Source: Schaalia hyovaginalis (GTDB lineage: Bacteria > Actinomycetota > Actinomycetes > Actinomycetales > Actinomycetaceae). From it: DNA of 64,000 bases. The translations under genes were made by a program, and so were the position numbers. Below, in pieces: positions 29,123 through 37,838 of the stretch; positions within the stretch are counted from its first letter, which is position 1, and each line of letters starts with the position of its first letter. The notes under the pieces are model-generated. The model saw nothing but the letters and a program-made list of their open reading frames with translations. It was not told the DNA's origin and searched no databases. Location: NCBI RefSeq assembly GCF_014208035.1, contig NZ_JACHMK010000001.1, forward strand, positions 2,170,001 through 2,234,000. The letters run 5' to 3'.

Positions 29123-30329
29123 ATGAATATGAATGAACGACGAGTACTCATCTCTGGCGCAAGCATCGCAGGACTGGCATGCGCCTACTGGCTTCGAAGG
29201 CACGGATTCTCCGTCACGATCGTCGAGATCGCTCCCAGCCCAGGGCCCGGCGGTCAAGCCGTCGACCTGCGCGGCGCCGGACGCACAGTCATCGACCGTA
29301 TGGGGCTGCTCAATGGGGCGCGTGCGATCGGCCTCGAGCAGGCGGGCATGTCCTGGGTCGACGCACACGGCCAGACACGCGCCGCCATGCCGACGGATGC
29401 GTTCGGGAGAAGGATTCATCTCGGAGATCGAGATCCTCCGCGGCGATCTCGTCGACCTGCTCTACCAACAGCTCGGTGACGGTATCGAGTGGATCTTCAA
29501 CGACACCATCACCGAGCTCGCGCAGAGTTCGAACTACGTGAATGTCACGTTCCGTGGCGCACGCCCACAGCGTTTCGATTTCGTCATCGGCGCCGACGGC
29601 TTACATTCGGCAGTTCGGACGGCCGCTTTTGGGCGGGAAGAGGACTTCGTCCATCCGCTCGGGCTGTACACGGCATGGTTCACCGCTCCGGCGTTCGAAG
29701 AACTCGACAACTGGTATCAGTTGTACAACCACACCGGCGGACTCGTGGCCTCGATCAGGCCCGGGAGCCAGCCAAGTGAGTCCAAAGCAGCGCTGAGCTT
29801 TCGTACCCGCCCCGGAGAGAGGGTCGGCCACGACCGACGCGACCGCGCCTCCCAGATCGCACTCCTGGAAGATCGGTTCGGTGGTGTCGGATGGCATGTT
29901 CCGCGGCTGCTCGAGGCCGCGCGCTCGGCATCGGATTTCTCGTTCGATGAGATGGGGAAGGTTCAACTGTCTCGCTGGTGGAATGGCCGCATTGCCCTGA
30001 TCGGGGATGCAGCCGCCTGTCCGACCCCGCTCAGCGGGCTCGGCACCAGCGTCGCGCTGGTGGGCGCCTATGTGCTCGCCGGAGAACTCGGAGACGGAAG
30101 CGACCATGCCGCTGCGTTCGCGGCGTACGATCGCCTCGTTCGCCCGTATGTCGAGGGTGCGCAGCAGCTTGCGGGCGGGCCTGGCGGATATGCGCCGATG
30201 ACGGCTCTTGCGATCCGGTTCATGCAGGCGTCGATGTCGTGGGCAACACGCTGGCCTATGCGAGGCTTCATGGAGAAACAGTTCAGCAAAGCGTCCGACA
30301 TTGACCTGCCTGACTACACACCGGCATGA
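29123..30329 (+). pseudogene. FAD-dependent monooxygenase, frameshifted near codon 95
   Basis: The two frames together encode a PHBH-fold flavin hydroxylase of about 400 residues. N-terminal frame: NERRVLISGASIAGLACAYW with the Rossmann FAD motif. The second frame picks up at GEGFISEIEILRGDLVDLLY and carries VIGADGLHSAVR and the second FAD motif IALIGDAAACPTPLSGLGTS. The shift is at GGG (29405-29407), where removing one G restores AFGEGFISEI. Tetracycline- and rifampicin-modifying enzymes belong to this superfamily, but no drug can be assigned. Confidence 0.75.
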
Positions 30330-30354
30330 CAGCCCTCGACCTGGAGGCGTCTGA

Positions 30355-30837
30355 CTATATTGAAATCTCCGCGATGACAAGGCAGCCGAGCGCCACGACG
30401 CTGGCGAGCGTGCGGACGAAGTTCCAGCGCCCCCATGAGCGTTCGAAGGCTTGGCGTGCAGCCCGGATCTCTTCCGGGTTACCGCACGTCGCGCGATCAA
30501 GCTGGGTGTTCAGCGGCACGTTCTTTGCTGCCGTGATGATGAAGGTGAGCAACGATCCACCTGCAGCAGTGCAGATGAGCGTGGGTGGGAACGGCGCGTT
30601 CCACCAGACGCTGAATGCGGCACAGGCAACTCCTGTGATGGGAGCCGTGATGAAAATGCTCAAGAACCATCCGTTCAGAATCGCGCGGTTGATCGTCTGG
30701 AACGCGCGCACGAATGTGTGATCATCTACACGTCGGAGGCCGGGAACGACGGCGCAGGAGAATACGAAGAACGCTCCTGCGAGCAGCCCATTGGTGACGG
30801 TCGCGACCGAGAGCATGCTCGTCAGAAGGACGGACAT
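30355..30837 (-). CDS. DUF1772 (anthrone oxygenase-like) membrane protein
   Basis: 160 residues with four hydrophobic helices and the family pattern NGLLAGAFFVFSCAVVPGLRR near the N-terminus and WGRWNFVRTLASVVALGCLV at the C-terminus. It lies 14 bases downstream of the NmrA-like gene and is co-transcribed with it. Function unknown in bacteria; many members sit beside NmrA-type reductases and AraC regulators, as here. Confidence 0.75.
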   Translation of the reverse strand: MSVLLTSMLSVATVTNGLLAGAFFVFSCAVVPGLRRVDDHTFVRAFQTINRAILNGWFLSIFITAPITGVACAAFSVWWNAPFPPTLICTAAGGSLLTFIITAAKNVPLNTQLDRATCGNPEEIRAARQAFERSWGRWNFVRTLASVVALGCLVIAEISI

Positions 30838-30851
30838 CTCTGTCTGCCTCT

Positions 30852-31715
30852 TCAGTTTGCCCGGAGGAGGCGGTCGATCGTGACCTCGATCGGCGTATGC
30901 CCGCTAACCCGGCGGTCGCCACGTGGCGCGAGCAGCCCCTGTTGATCAGCTTGATACAGCTCGGCAAGGCTTACTGCGATATGCGACCGGAAGCCTGCTT
31001 CGGTAAATGCGTCCACCCATGCTTCTTTTGGGATCAGCTCGACCGTCAATTCCTGGCCCAGTGCGCGACCCAACACCGTAGCAACAGTTCGCTCCGAATA
31101 CGAAGGGCCGAGAACATCAATTGCTTCGCTCACGCCTGGAGGGGATTGCAGGACATCGGCGGCGACTGCTCCAAGGTCAGCAGTGGCGACCATCGGGATG
31201 GGCATATCCGCCGAACCTGCGAACACGGGGTAGATGCCGCTCTCGCGAGCCGCATCGAGCACATCGGTGAGCTTCTCCTGGAAGTGACCCGAGCGTAACG
31301 CACTGAGCACCGTTCCCGTTGCACGCAGAGCGACTTCCATGCGGTGCAGCCCTGCGATCGGTCCGGTACCCTCGGCAAGGTCCGCACCCCCGGACGAGAG
31401 CAGCACGACATGCGGCACCCCGGCGTCGGCCACGGCCCCAGCGATCGACTCGATCAGACGTTCCGCGTGGTCGTCGAGAGCGTCGACCGTGAGATCGAAC
31501 GGAAGCAGGGCGAAGAACCCAGCGCAACCTGTAAGCGCTTCAGTCAGTGTGGAACGGTCGTCCAATGAGACGAGGCGTGCTCCGGCTCCTTGCGCCTCCC
31601 AGGCATCGGCATCAGCCCTGCGGCGCACGAGCACCCGCACTTCCGCTCCCGCGGACAGTAGCTGCCTTGCCGCATTCGATCCGACTCTGCCTGTTGCCCC
31701 AGCAATGACGTACAT
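30852..31715 (-). CDS. NmrA-like NAD(P)-binding protein
   Basis: 287 residues, atypical short-chain dehydrogenase fold. The N-terminal dinucleotide motif is MYVIAGATGRVGSNAARQLL. SALRSGHFQEKL and SADMPIPMVATADLGAVAAD are typical of the NmrA/TMR-like group. No Tyr-x3-Lys dyad is obvious, so it may be a redox sensor or a reductase. It is divergent from an AraC regulator that probably controls it. Confidence 0.8.
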   Translation of the reverse strand: MYVIAGATGRVGSNAARQLLSAGAEVRVLVRRRADADAWEAQGAGARLVSLDDRSTLTEALTGCAGFFALLPFDLTVDALDDHAERLIESIAGAVADAGVPHVVLLSSGGADLAEGTGPIAGLHRMEVALRATGTVLSALRSGHFQEKLTDVLDAARESGIYPVFAGSADMPIPMVATADLGAVAADVLQSPPGVSEAIDVLGPSYSERTVATVLGRALGQELTVELIPKEAWVDAFTEAGFRSHIAVSLAELYQADQQGLLAPRGDRRVSGHTPIEVTIDRLLRAN

Positions 31716-31861
31716 CGCGTTTCCCTTCGGTCGTATAACTCACTTAATAGTTCGACAGTACGAGGTAAACGAAGGTAAATCTATGACTCAGAATTCAATA
31801 TTCTTGCTCGTTCAACCGAAATGGGCGGAACTATCGTAACCATCCATGCGAAGCTGTATGC

Positions 31862-32830
31862 ATGGAAGATGCCGTCACGCCCGGCCGCACGGATCGGTTG
31901 GCCCGAGTACTGCACACGCTTCGAATGCGCAGCACGTTCTACTGCCATGCCCAGCTCACCGAGCCCTGGGCACTCGAGATGCCAGCCATTTCCGACTCCA
32001 TCAGCTTTCACGTCGTCACCGCCGGTACCTGCTGGATCCGACTGCCCGGCGGTGAACCCTGCGAGCTGCGGGCAGGAGACCTCGCGCTCGTGCCACATGG
32101 ACTCGGACATCATCTCGCCAGCGCGCCAGACGCGCCGTCAGGTCCTCGCGTCGATCTCCTGCCGCAGCAGTACCTCACCGACCGCTACTCCCGCCTGCAG
32201 CACGGCGGCGATGGCCGCCCCGGCCAATTGATCTGCGGCATCGTCACGTTCGACGACCCCGCAGCACGAGAGCTCATGCGTGCGCTCCCACAGCTCTTGT
32301 CCGTCGGCGGTGACACTGCCTCCGCCGACGGAGCGATCCGTGACACGTTGCGCCTCATGGCCGGTGAACTCTCCCGCACACAGCCCGGCGGGGAAGCCGT
32401 GGCGACCAGACTCGCCGATATCCTCGTCATCCAAGCGATCCGCACCTGGCTCGCCACCGCTCCCGACACCGGCACCGGATGGCTACGCGCCGTGCAAGAC
32501 GAACGAATCGGCAGAGCGCTTGAAGCAATCCACGCCAACCCTGGTCACGAATGGACGCTCGAACGACTCGCAACTCTCACAGCGATGTCGCGCTCATCAT
32601 TCAGCACGCGTTTCGCAGAGCTCGTCGGGGAAGCACCGATCGCGTACCTCACCCGCTGGCGGATGAACATCGCCCACACCCGGCTCCGTGAAGAGAACAC
32701 CACCGCGGCCCGACTCGCCACCGAACTCGGCTACCACTCCGAAGCGGCATTCAACCGCGCCTTCACACGCATCATCGGACGGACACCAGGCGCAGTGCGC
32801 CGCGAACAATGCGCGGCTTCTGGGGTGTGA
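31862..32830 (+). CDS. AraC-family transcriptional regulator (cupin type)
   Basis: 322 residues. N-terminal cupin-type sensor (SISFHVVTAGTCWIRLPGGE, LRAGDLALVPHGLGHHL), then two HTH motifs near the C-terminus: WTLERLATLTAMSRSSFSTRF and TAARLATELGYHSEAAFNRAF. It lies divergent to the NmrA-DUF1772 pair, its likely target. Confidence 0.85.
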   Translation: MEDAVTPGRTDRLARVLHTLRMRSTFYCHAQLTEPWALEMPAISDSISFHVVTAGTCWIRLPGGEPCELRAGDLALVPHGLGHHLASAPDAPSGPRVDLLPQQYLTDRYSRLQHGGDGRPGQLICGIVTFDDPAARELMRALPQLLSVGGDTASADGAIRDTLRLMAGELSRTQPGGEAVATRLADILVIQAIRTWLATAPDTGTGWLRAVQDERIGRALEAIHANPGHEWTLERLATLTAMSRSSFSTRFAELVGEAPIAYLTRWRMNIAHTRLREENTTAARLATELGYHSEAAFNRAFTRIIGRTPGAVRREQCAASGV

Positions 32831-32860
32831 TCGCTCCGGTGCGATCCTCATTGTCGCGGC

Positions 32861-33029
32861 TCACGCCGCGATCTTGTTGACGGTGCGGATGTTGCGATTC
32901 GTGGTCGTACGTTTCCAGGCGGCGCGGCCAAGTTCCTTGCCGAACGGCGATCTCGTCGTGTCGACCACGGGAACGTTCCAATAGACCACGCCCGGGCCGG
33001 GCAGTATGCGTTCTTCCCCGCGCGGAAGA
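32861..33029 (-). pseudogene. 3-prime remnant of an unidentified gene cut by the IS3-family element
   Basis: On the minus strand an open frame enters from the IS boundary and reads ILPGPGVVYWNVPVV, then DTTRSPFGKELGRAAWKRTT, then NRNIRTVNKIAA to a TGA at 32863-32861. The composition is protein-like, but the family was not recognised. The 5-prime part is absent beyond the IS. Confidence 0.5.
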
Positions 33030-33097
33030 GGGTCTGCTGAAGCTTTGGTTGACTCCTGGATGCTTGTTCGAAGGGACGGGCTGGGAGGATATGAGCC

Positions 33098-33394
33098 ATG
33101 GCGAAGTACAGCGAGGAATTCAAGCGCGACGCGGTCGCGCTGGTGCGACAAGGCAACAGTCAAAGACAGATCGGCAAAGACCTTGGGGTGTCGAAGTCGG
33201 CGCTCTCAAAATGGGTGACTGACGCTGACCGTGCCGACATGGGGTTACCCGCGTCAAAAGAGGTTGAGTCGCCGGTCGAGGATGCGCGGGTGCGGGAGCT
33301 GATGAAACGCAACCGGCTCCTCGAACAAGAAGTTGAGGTGCTGCGCCGCGCGGCAGCGTATCTGTCACAGGTACACATCACGCCCCCAAAATGA
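33098..33394 (+). CDS. IS3-family transposase OrfA, copy 1
   Basis: 98 residues: HTH (EFKRDAVALVRQGNSQRQIG, then VSKSALSKWVTD) and a leucine-zipper-like helix (MKRNRLLEQEVEVLRRAAAYL). It ends CCA AAA TGA, overlapping OrfB by four bases. OrfB is in the -1 frame and a CCCCCAAAA run precedes the overlap, so the active transposase is probably an OrfAB fusion made by -1 slippage. Confidence 0.9.
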   Translation: MAKYSEEFKRDAVALVRQGNSQRQIGKDLGVSKSALSKWVTDADRADMGLPASKEVESPVEDARVRELMKRNRLLEQEVEVLRRAAAYLSQVHITPPK

Positions 33395-34275
33395 TGTACC
33401 CGCTCGTCCGTGAATTGGCTGCGGCCGGCGCCCCCATCAGGGTGCCGGTCGCGGTGACGTGCAGGGTGTTGGGCTTCAGCAAACAGGGCTACTACAAGTG
33501 GGTGCGGCAGCCCGTCGCTGACCGCGTATGGGAAGAGGCGCACTTGATCAATGAGCTGCATGATTTGCATGCGGAAGAGCCCGAGTTTGGGTATCGGGGT
33601 CTCTCTGACGAGCTGGAAGACCTCGGTCATGTGTTGTCAGAGCGACGCGTGTGGCGGCTGTGTAACGTGGCTGGGATCACTTCTGTGATCACGCAGCGAA
33701 CACGCCGCTACCAGCAGGCTGGCCCGCCCGTGGGAGACGATCTCGTGCAACGCAACTTCACCGCTGACACCCCAAACCAGGTGTGGCTGACAGACATCAC
33801 CGAGCATTGGACCGCGGAGGGAAAACTGTACCTGTGTGCGATCAAAGATCTGTGCGGGAACAAGATTGTCGGCTACTCGATCGATAAGCGCATGAAGGCA
33901 AGACTTGCGGTAGACGCGCTCGAGATGGCGGTCGCCCACCGCGGCATCCCGACAGGTGTTGTGGTGCACTCGGACCGCGGATCTCAATTCAGGTCGCGGA
34001 AGTTTCAGCAAGCCCTCACACGGGCCGGGCTGCGCGGCTCGATGGGCCGAGTGGGATCAGCCGCGGACAACGCAGCGATGGAAAGTTTCTTTAGTTTGCT
34101 GCAGAAAAACGTGCTCGATCGGCAGTCGTGGCGGACCAGGCTGGAGCTGCGCCTCGCGATCGTGTCATGGATCGAGGGGACGTATCATCGCAAGCGCCGC
34201 CAGCGCGGGCTCGGGCGGTTGACACCGATCGAGTTTGAAATGGTTATGCTGGGCAAAGTCGCACTCGCGGCGTAG
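33391..34275 (+). CDS. IS3-family transposase OrfB, copy 1
   Basis: 294 residues with the integrase-like DDE core: VWLTDITEHWTAEGKLYLCA (D), VVHSDRGSQFRS (D) and SAADNAAMESFFSLLQKNV (E). N-terminal HTH_21 region LHAEEPEFGYRGLSDELEDL. Intact. Confidence 0.93.
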   Translation: MMYPLVRELAAAGAPIRVPVAVTCRVLGFSKQGYYKWVRQPVADRVWEEAHLINELHDLHAEEPEFGYRGLSDELEDLGHVLSERRVWRLCNVAGITSVITQRTRRYQQAGPPVGDDLVQRNFTADTPNQVWLTDITEHWTAEGKLYLCAIKDLCGNKIVGYSIDKRMKARLAVDALEMAVAHRGIPTGVVVHSDRGSQFRSRKFQQALTRAGLRGSMGRVGSAADNAAMESFFSLLQKNVLDRQSWRTRLELRLAIVSWIEGTYHRKRRQRGLGRLTPIEFEMVMLGKVALAA

Positions 34276-34561
34276 AAGGAAACGAGTCAACTCAACCTTC
34301 AGCAGACCCAGGTGTCATCACCCTCCCACAGCACACCCTCCGGCACCCGGCTAATCGGGTGCCGGACCTCGCTTGCAAGACGCGTGACAACCCGTTCGAG
34401 CGAACCGTGAGAGGTCGGAGACGCTACGCGTCGACGGCGGCTAGCGCGAGATGCGAGGCATCGACTGAGTGGCGGCGTGCTGGGGTGGTTCGTGCACCTG
34501 GTGAGTGACCAGCTCGGAGCAACAGCAAAGCTCCGGAGTCACCGTTACAGGAGGTTTCCCA

Positions 34562-35668
34562 GTGGCTACTCAGACCCCGACCGACCGGACCACACCGCTA
34601 CGGCTCGGATCGCTGTTCTCGGGCTACGGGGGACTTGATCTTGCGGTCGAGGAAGCCTTCGACGCATGCACGGTCTGGTTCTCCGAAATCAACCAACCCG
34701 TCGCCCGCGTCTTCTCCCACCACTGGCCAGATGCCCCGAACCTCGGCGACATCACTGCGATCAACTGGGGTACCGTTCCACCGATAGACATACTCTGCGG
34801 CGGGTTTCCCTGCCAGGACATATCGACTGTGGGGAAAATGGCCGGCCTGAAACCCGGCACTCGCTCCGGCTTGTGGGCGCACATGGCAGCGGCGATCGAC
34901 GTACTGCAACCCGAGTGGGTTGTGATTGAGAACGTCCGCGGACTGCTCTCCGCAGACGCAATCCGCGCAGGCAACGAAGGAGACAAGAATGAGCAACGCA
35001 ACCCCGAACATGCAAACCCAGAAGCCGCTACCTCTCGCGGTATGGAACGCGACCCGTGGCATCTGGGAGAAACCGCAGCTCGACCTCTTCGGGCAGCAGG
35101 AGCAGTTCTGGGAGACCTGGCCGACCTCCGGTATGACGCGCAATGGATCGGTCTTCCCGCTTCCGCCATCGGTGCACCGCACCCTCGCTACCGAGTCTTC
35201 ATCCTCGCCCGTCGCACTGTTCCGGACCCCGCTCGCCTCGGACGTCTCCCGAGGCGGAGAGAGTCTGCAGCAGGTGAAGGCGCGTCGTGGGACCATCGCG
35301 CTTTCACACCAGATCATCGACTTCGCCCTCCACGGACCGCATGGCTCACCGAACAAGAACAACGACTCCGAGACTCTGTGTTCACTGATCGACGCGCTGC
35401 TCGACGATGGGGACGCTACGCCGACGCCATCACTCGCTGGGAACGCGTCACAGGACGCCAAGCTCCGTCACCTGAACTCCTGACGAAGAAGGCTGGACCT
35501 CGCCCGGCACCGGAGTTCGTCGAATGGCTGATGGGGCTTCCCACAGGCTGGGTGACAGCTGAAGCCCATGGGCTTACACTAAACCAGCAGACCGCTGTTC
35601 TCGGCAACGGAGTTCTTCCGGTACAAGCTCTCTATGCACTTCGCGCGTTCTTTAGCAATATCGGGTAG
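34562..35668 (+). CDS. DNA (cytosine-5-)-methyltransferase
   Basis: Class I C5-cytosine methyltransferase, 368 residues. In order: motif I LRLGSLFSGYGGLDLAVEEA, motif IV with catalytic Cys ILCGGFPCQDIS, motif VI VVIENVRGLL, motif VIII LPASAIGAPHPRYRVFILAR, motif X AVLGNGVLPVQALYAL. The GTG at 34562 is preferred: AGGAGG at 34549-34554 lies 7 bases upstream, whereas the GTG at 34505 has no such site. No restriction endonuclease gene is nearby, so it is an orphan. A second gene (34989-35483) is nested inside it in another frame. Confidence 0.9.
   Translation: MATQTPTDRTTPLRLGSLFSGYGGLDLAVEEAFDACTVWFSEINQPVARVFSHHWPDAPNLGDITAINWGTVPPIDILCGGFPCQDISTVGKMAGLKPGTRSGLWAHMAAAIDVLQPEWVVIENVRGLLSADAIRAGNEGDKNEQRNPEHANPEAATSRGMERDPWHLGETAARPLRAAGAVLGDLADLRYDAQWIGLPASAIGAPHPRYRVFILARRTVPDPARLGRLPRRRESAAGEGASWDHRAFTPDHRLRPPRTAWLTEQEQRLRDSVFTDRRAARRWGRYADAITRWERVTGRQAPSPELLTKKAGPRPAPEFVEWLMGLPTGWVTAEAHGLTLNQQTAVLGNGVLPVQALYALRAFFSNIG
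34989..35483 (+). CDS. Nested +1-frame gene inside the methyltransferase gene (SGMTRNG-type companion protein)
   Basis: A 164-codon frame lying wholly inside the methyltransferase gene in the +1 frame. The ATG at 34989 is preceded by AAGGAG at 34977-34982, 6 bases away, an ideal ribosome site for which the host frame gives no reason. The product starts MSNATPNMQTQKPLPLAVWN and contains LDLFGQQEQFWETWPTSGMT, RNGSVFPLPPSV and LFRTPLASDVSRGGE. The TWPTSGM-x-R-x-G and TP-x-ASD pattern is that of phage and plasmid companion proteins usually found beside cytosine methyltransferases. Function unknown; target recognition or methylation control is a guess. Confidence 0.68.
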   Translation: MSNATPNMQTQKPLPLAVWNATRGIWEKPQLDLFGQQEQFWETWPTSGMTRNGSVFPLPPSVHRTLATESSSSPVALFRTPLASDVSRGGESLQQVKARRGTIALSHQIIDFALHGPHGSPNKNNDSETLCSLIDALLDDGDATPTPSLAGNASQDAKLRHLNS

Positions 35669-35792
35669 ACATCAGTCGAGGGGCACTCCGCCTGAGACAG
35701 ACGGCGACTGCCCCTGAGAACGACGTCACGCCACCGGAAGTGAGGGGCCCGTCTGCCAATTCACGCGGCATCCTTCGGAAGTCATTCAACAC

Positions 35793-37525
35793 TCAACATT
35801 CAACGCTCGCTATGCCGCCGAGGTCAACATGAACTCTTTGCACACTGCCTCTTGCCAGCACTTTTTCTTGCCATCGCCGATCGTGTGTAACGGTGAGGAC
35901 TGCCCCTGGGTAATCGCGTAGCGCGTCTTCCATTTGCTCGACAAGTTCCGGTGAAAGGTGGTTCGTGGGTTCGTCGAGGAACAAAATATCACTGGGCGCG
36001 GACACCGCAACGGCGACTTCCATGCGTCGACGTTGCCCAACGGACAACTTGTTCATCTGTAGTTCCAGGTCACGTGGCGAGAAGAGCCCCAGTGCGAGAA
36101 GCGTTTCTGCTGCGTCCCCCGCATAGGAGTGTGTTGCCTCGGCAAACGCTTCCAAAAGGGTGCTTCCGATCTCGCCCGCGGGTTCCTGCCGGAGCCATGC
36201 TATGCGAAGGTCGGGTGTCCCCCATATCTCGCCTTCTTGCAGGGGGAACTCGCCGGCAAGCGCGCGCAGGAGCGTGGTCTTCCCCGCTCCGTTTGGTCCC
36301 GCGATGAGCCAACGGTCGCCCTCGTGAACTTCGAGCGAGTCGAGCAGCAGCCCCGGTTGTCCGATGCTCGCCCTGTTGCGTAGCGAATGCGCGGCTAGGA
36401 GTAGTGTTTGCTCGGGCATCGCGTCGGGGTCCTGGACGAGCGACCGGTTTGTGAAGGCGGGCGAAAAGCTCAGAAGGTCTGCGGGTCTTGACACTGGGTC
36501 TGCGTGCAATCGTGCCACGCGTTCCTTGGCTTGCCTGACTCTTCCTGTCGCGCCGTGGTCGCTGCTTCGAGCCCGGAAAGCACCGTGACCAAAGCTAGCT
36601 CTCTCTTGCTTGCGCGGAATTGCAGTGAGGCGGAACGAGTTCGAGGCCAACAATGCCTCACTCCGAGAGAGTTCCTGCCGCCACGTCTCGTACTGAGTGA
36701 GGAGGCGCTGTCGCTCTGTGTCGCGCGCGGCAAGGTATCCCGCGTAACCGTTGCCATACCTCCGGAGTTCCCCATCTTCCACGGCGACAATTTCTGTTGC
36801 TACTCGGTCGAGAAACGCCCGATCGTGAGTCACGACGACAAGCGCACCTCGATGTTCCGAGAGTCTCTCCTCTAACCATGCCACGCCCTTTTCGTCGAGG
36901 TCGTTCGTGGGTTCGTCGAGGAGGATCAAGTCCGATTGAGAGGACAGCGCCGCCGCGAGCGCTAGTCGCGTACGCTCGCCGCCGGATAGTGAACCCACGA
37001 GACGGGTGCGATCCAAACCTTCAAGGGAGAGTTGGTTGAGTGCAGCGTCGATTCTCTGGTCAACGCCGTACCCGTCTCTGGCCTCAAATTGATCTGTTAG
37101 TTCAGCCAGGTTGTTGAGGAGAGCAGGAAGTTCGGATTCAGCAGCATCCGCAATGCTATCGCTGATGTGCTGCATTGCCGCCTCGATCTCTCGAACCTCG
37201 ACTAGCAACTCGTCTAGTGCGTTGGAGATCGTGGCTTCGGGTGGAAAGTGAGGTTGCTGCTCGGCAAGGACGAAGCCACCTGGAAGCTCGACGGTGCGCT
37301 CACCGGATTCCAGGGAAACGATTCCGGCGAGAACCTGCAGGAGGGTCGATTTTCCGGCGCCGTTGTCCCCGATGACCGCGAGTCGTTCGTGAGCCCCGAC
37401 GCTGATATCGATGTTTCGGAACACCACATGTCGGCGAAACGGACGGTGCCGTTCCGGATTGAGCAAATACGGTGATGGGTTTTAGTGGCACTCGTGTGCA
37501 GGTTGAACGGTGTTGAACGGGGCAA
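35793..37525 (-). CDS. ABC-F ribosomal protection protein, with an apparent frameshift near its N-terminus
   Basis: Two ATP-binding cassettes and no membrane domain, the ABC-F layout that displaces antibiotics from the ribosome. Walker A motifs are GDNGAGKST and GPNGAGKTT; signatures are LSGGERTRLALA and LSVGQRRRMEVA; Walker B motifs are LILLDEPTNDLDE and ILFLDEPTNHLS. The TTG at 37525 has AGAGGAG at 37532-37538 and leads into IRNGTVRFAD, which should continue HVVFRNIDISVG; one base is missing at 37430, so the intact part opens only from 37466. Divergent from erm. Likely drugs are macrolides, lincosamides or related. Confidence 0.8.
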
Positions 37526-37578
37526 AGCGAACTCCTCTGCGCGACCGGCAGGCGGGAACACCAGCAGAATCGCAACAG

Positions 37579-37603
37579 GTGCGACTCGAAAACGGAGTCG
37601 CAC
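37579..37603 (-). promoter_or_regulatory. Leader hairpin upstream of the ABC-F gene
   Basis: A perfect inverted repeat, GTGCGACTC-N7-GAGTCGCAC, lies in the ABC-F mRNA leader between the MGALIL leader peptide and the ABC-F start. There is no U-run after it, so it may act by folding around the downstream translation start rather than by termination. Confidence 0.5.
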
Positions 37604-37690
37604 GGTGTACGGGAACCTCGCGCCTGCAACGTACTACCGCCCGGCGCGCATAGGACCCACCACGGAGAGAGCTCAACGCGGCGTCCCGTA

Positions 37691-37711
37691 CTAAAGAATC
37701 AGCGCACCCAT
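37691..37711 (-). CDS. Candidate leader peptide MGALIL for the ABC-F gene
   Basis: ATG at 37711 followed by GGT GCG CTG ATT CTT TAG. A TATAAT box sits 7 bases upstream of the ATG with no room for a Shine-Dalgarno site, so the transcript would be leaderless. Short leader peptides of this kind control resistance genes by drug-dependent stalling. It resembles the erm leader (MGTLIFAR) at the start. Confidence 0.5.
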   Translation of the reverse strand: MGALIL

Positions 37712-37718
37712 GGCGCAA

Positions 37719-37724
37719 ATTATA
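37719..37724 (-). promoter_or_regulatory. -10 box of the ABC-F promoter
   Basis: TATAAT on the minus strand, 7 bases from the leader-peptide ATG. It is the best match to the -10 consensus noticed in this low-AT intergenic region. The -35 hexamer is weak (GTGAAT at 37742-37747). Confidence 0.6.
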
Positions 37725-37802
37725 CCACGCCGGGTCGCGCGATTCACCTAGCCTAGCCCGGAAGCATGGGGAACGACGTCCGTTGACACGTCGGCCAGCG
37801 GC

Positions 37803-37831
37803 TTGGCATTCTACGGAGGGTCAAGTAGCCT
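37803..37831 (+). promoter_or_regulatory. erm promoter
   Basis: TTGGCA (37803-37808), 17-base spacer, TAGCCT (37826-37831), then 7 bases to the leader-peptide ATG at 37839. Spacing is ideal and predicts a leaderless leader ORF. An overlapping alternative uses TTGACA at 37783-37788 with CATTCT. Confidence 0.55.
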
Positions 37832-37838
37832 GACGTTT

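Larger units (their letters stand above)
33030..34309 (+). mobile_element. IS3-family insertion sequence, copy 1 (1,280 bp)
   Basis: Imperfect terminal repeats of about 25 bp: GGGTCTGCTGAAG ... on the left and ... CTTCAGCAGACCC on the right. It carries overlapping orfA and orfB. Copy 2 at 40086-41365 is the same length, in the same orientation, and encodes identical proteins. No 3-4 bp target duplication is visible around either copy, so exact ends may differ by one or two bases or flanks may have been exchanged by recombination. Confidence 0.9.

Noticed and set aside
33385..33400. Separate start of OrfB as proof of two independent transposase proteins
   Set aside because: The 4-base overlap in the -1 frame after a C and A run is the normal IS3-family frameshift arrangement, so the open frames are better read as one fused transposase plus its short form.
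34505..34561. Upstream GTG at 34505 as the methyltransferase start
   Set aside because: There is no ribosome site before it, and an excellent AGGAGG precedes the GTG at 34562, next to where family homology begins.
35793..37466. ABC-F gene as half of a drug exporter
   Set aside because: It has two fused nucleotide-binding domains, no membrane domain and no adjacent permease, which is the ABC-F translation-factor layout.
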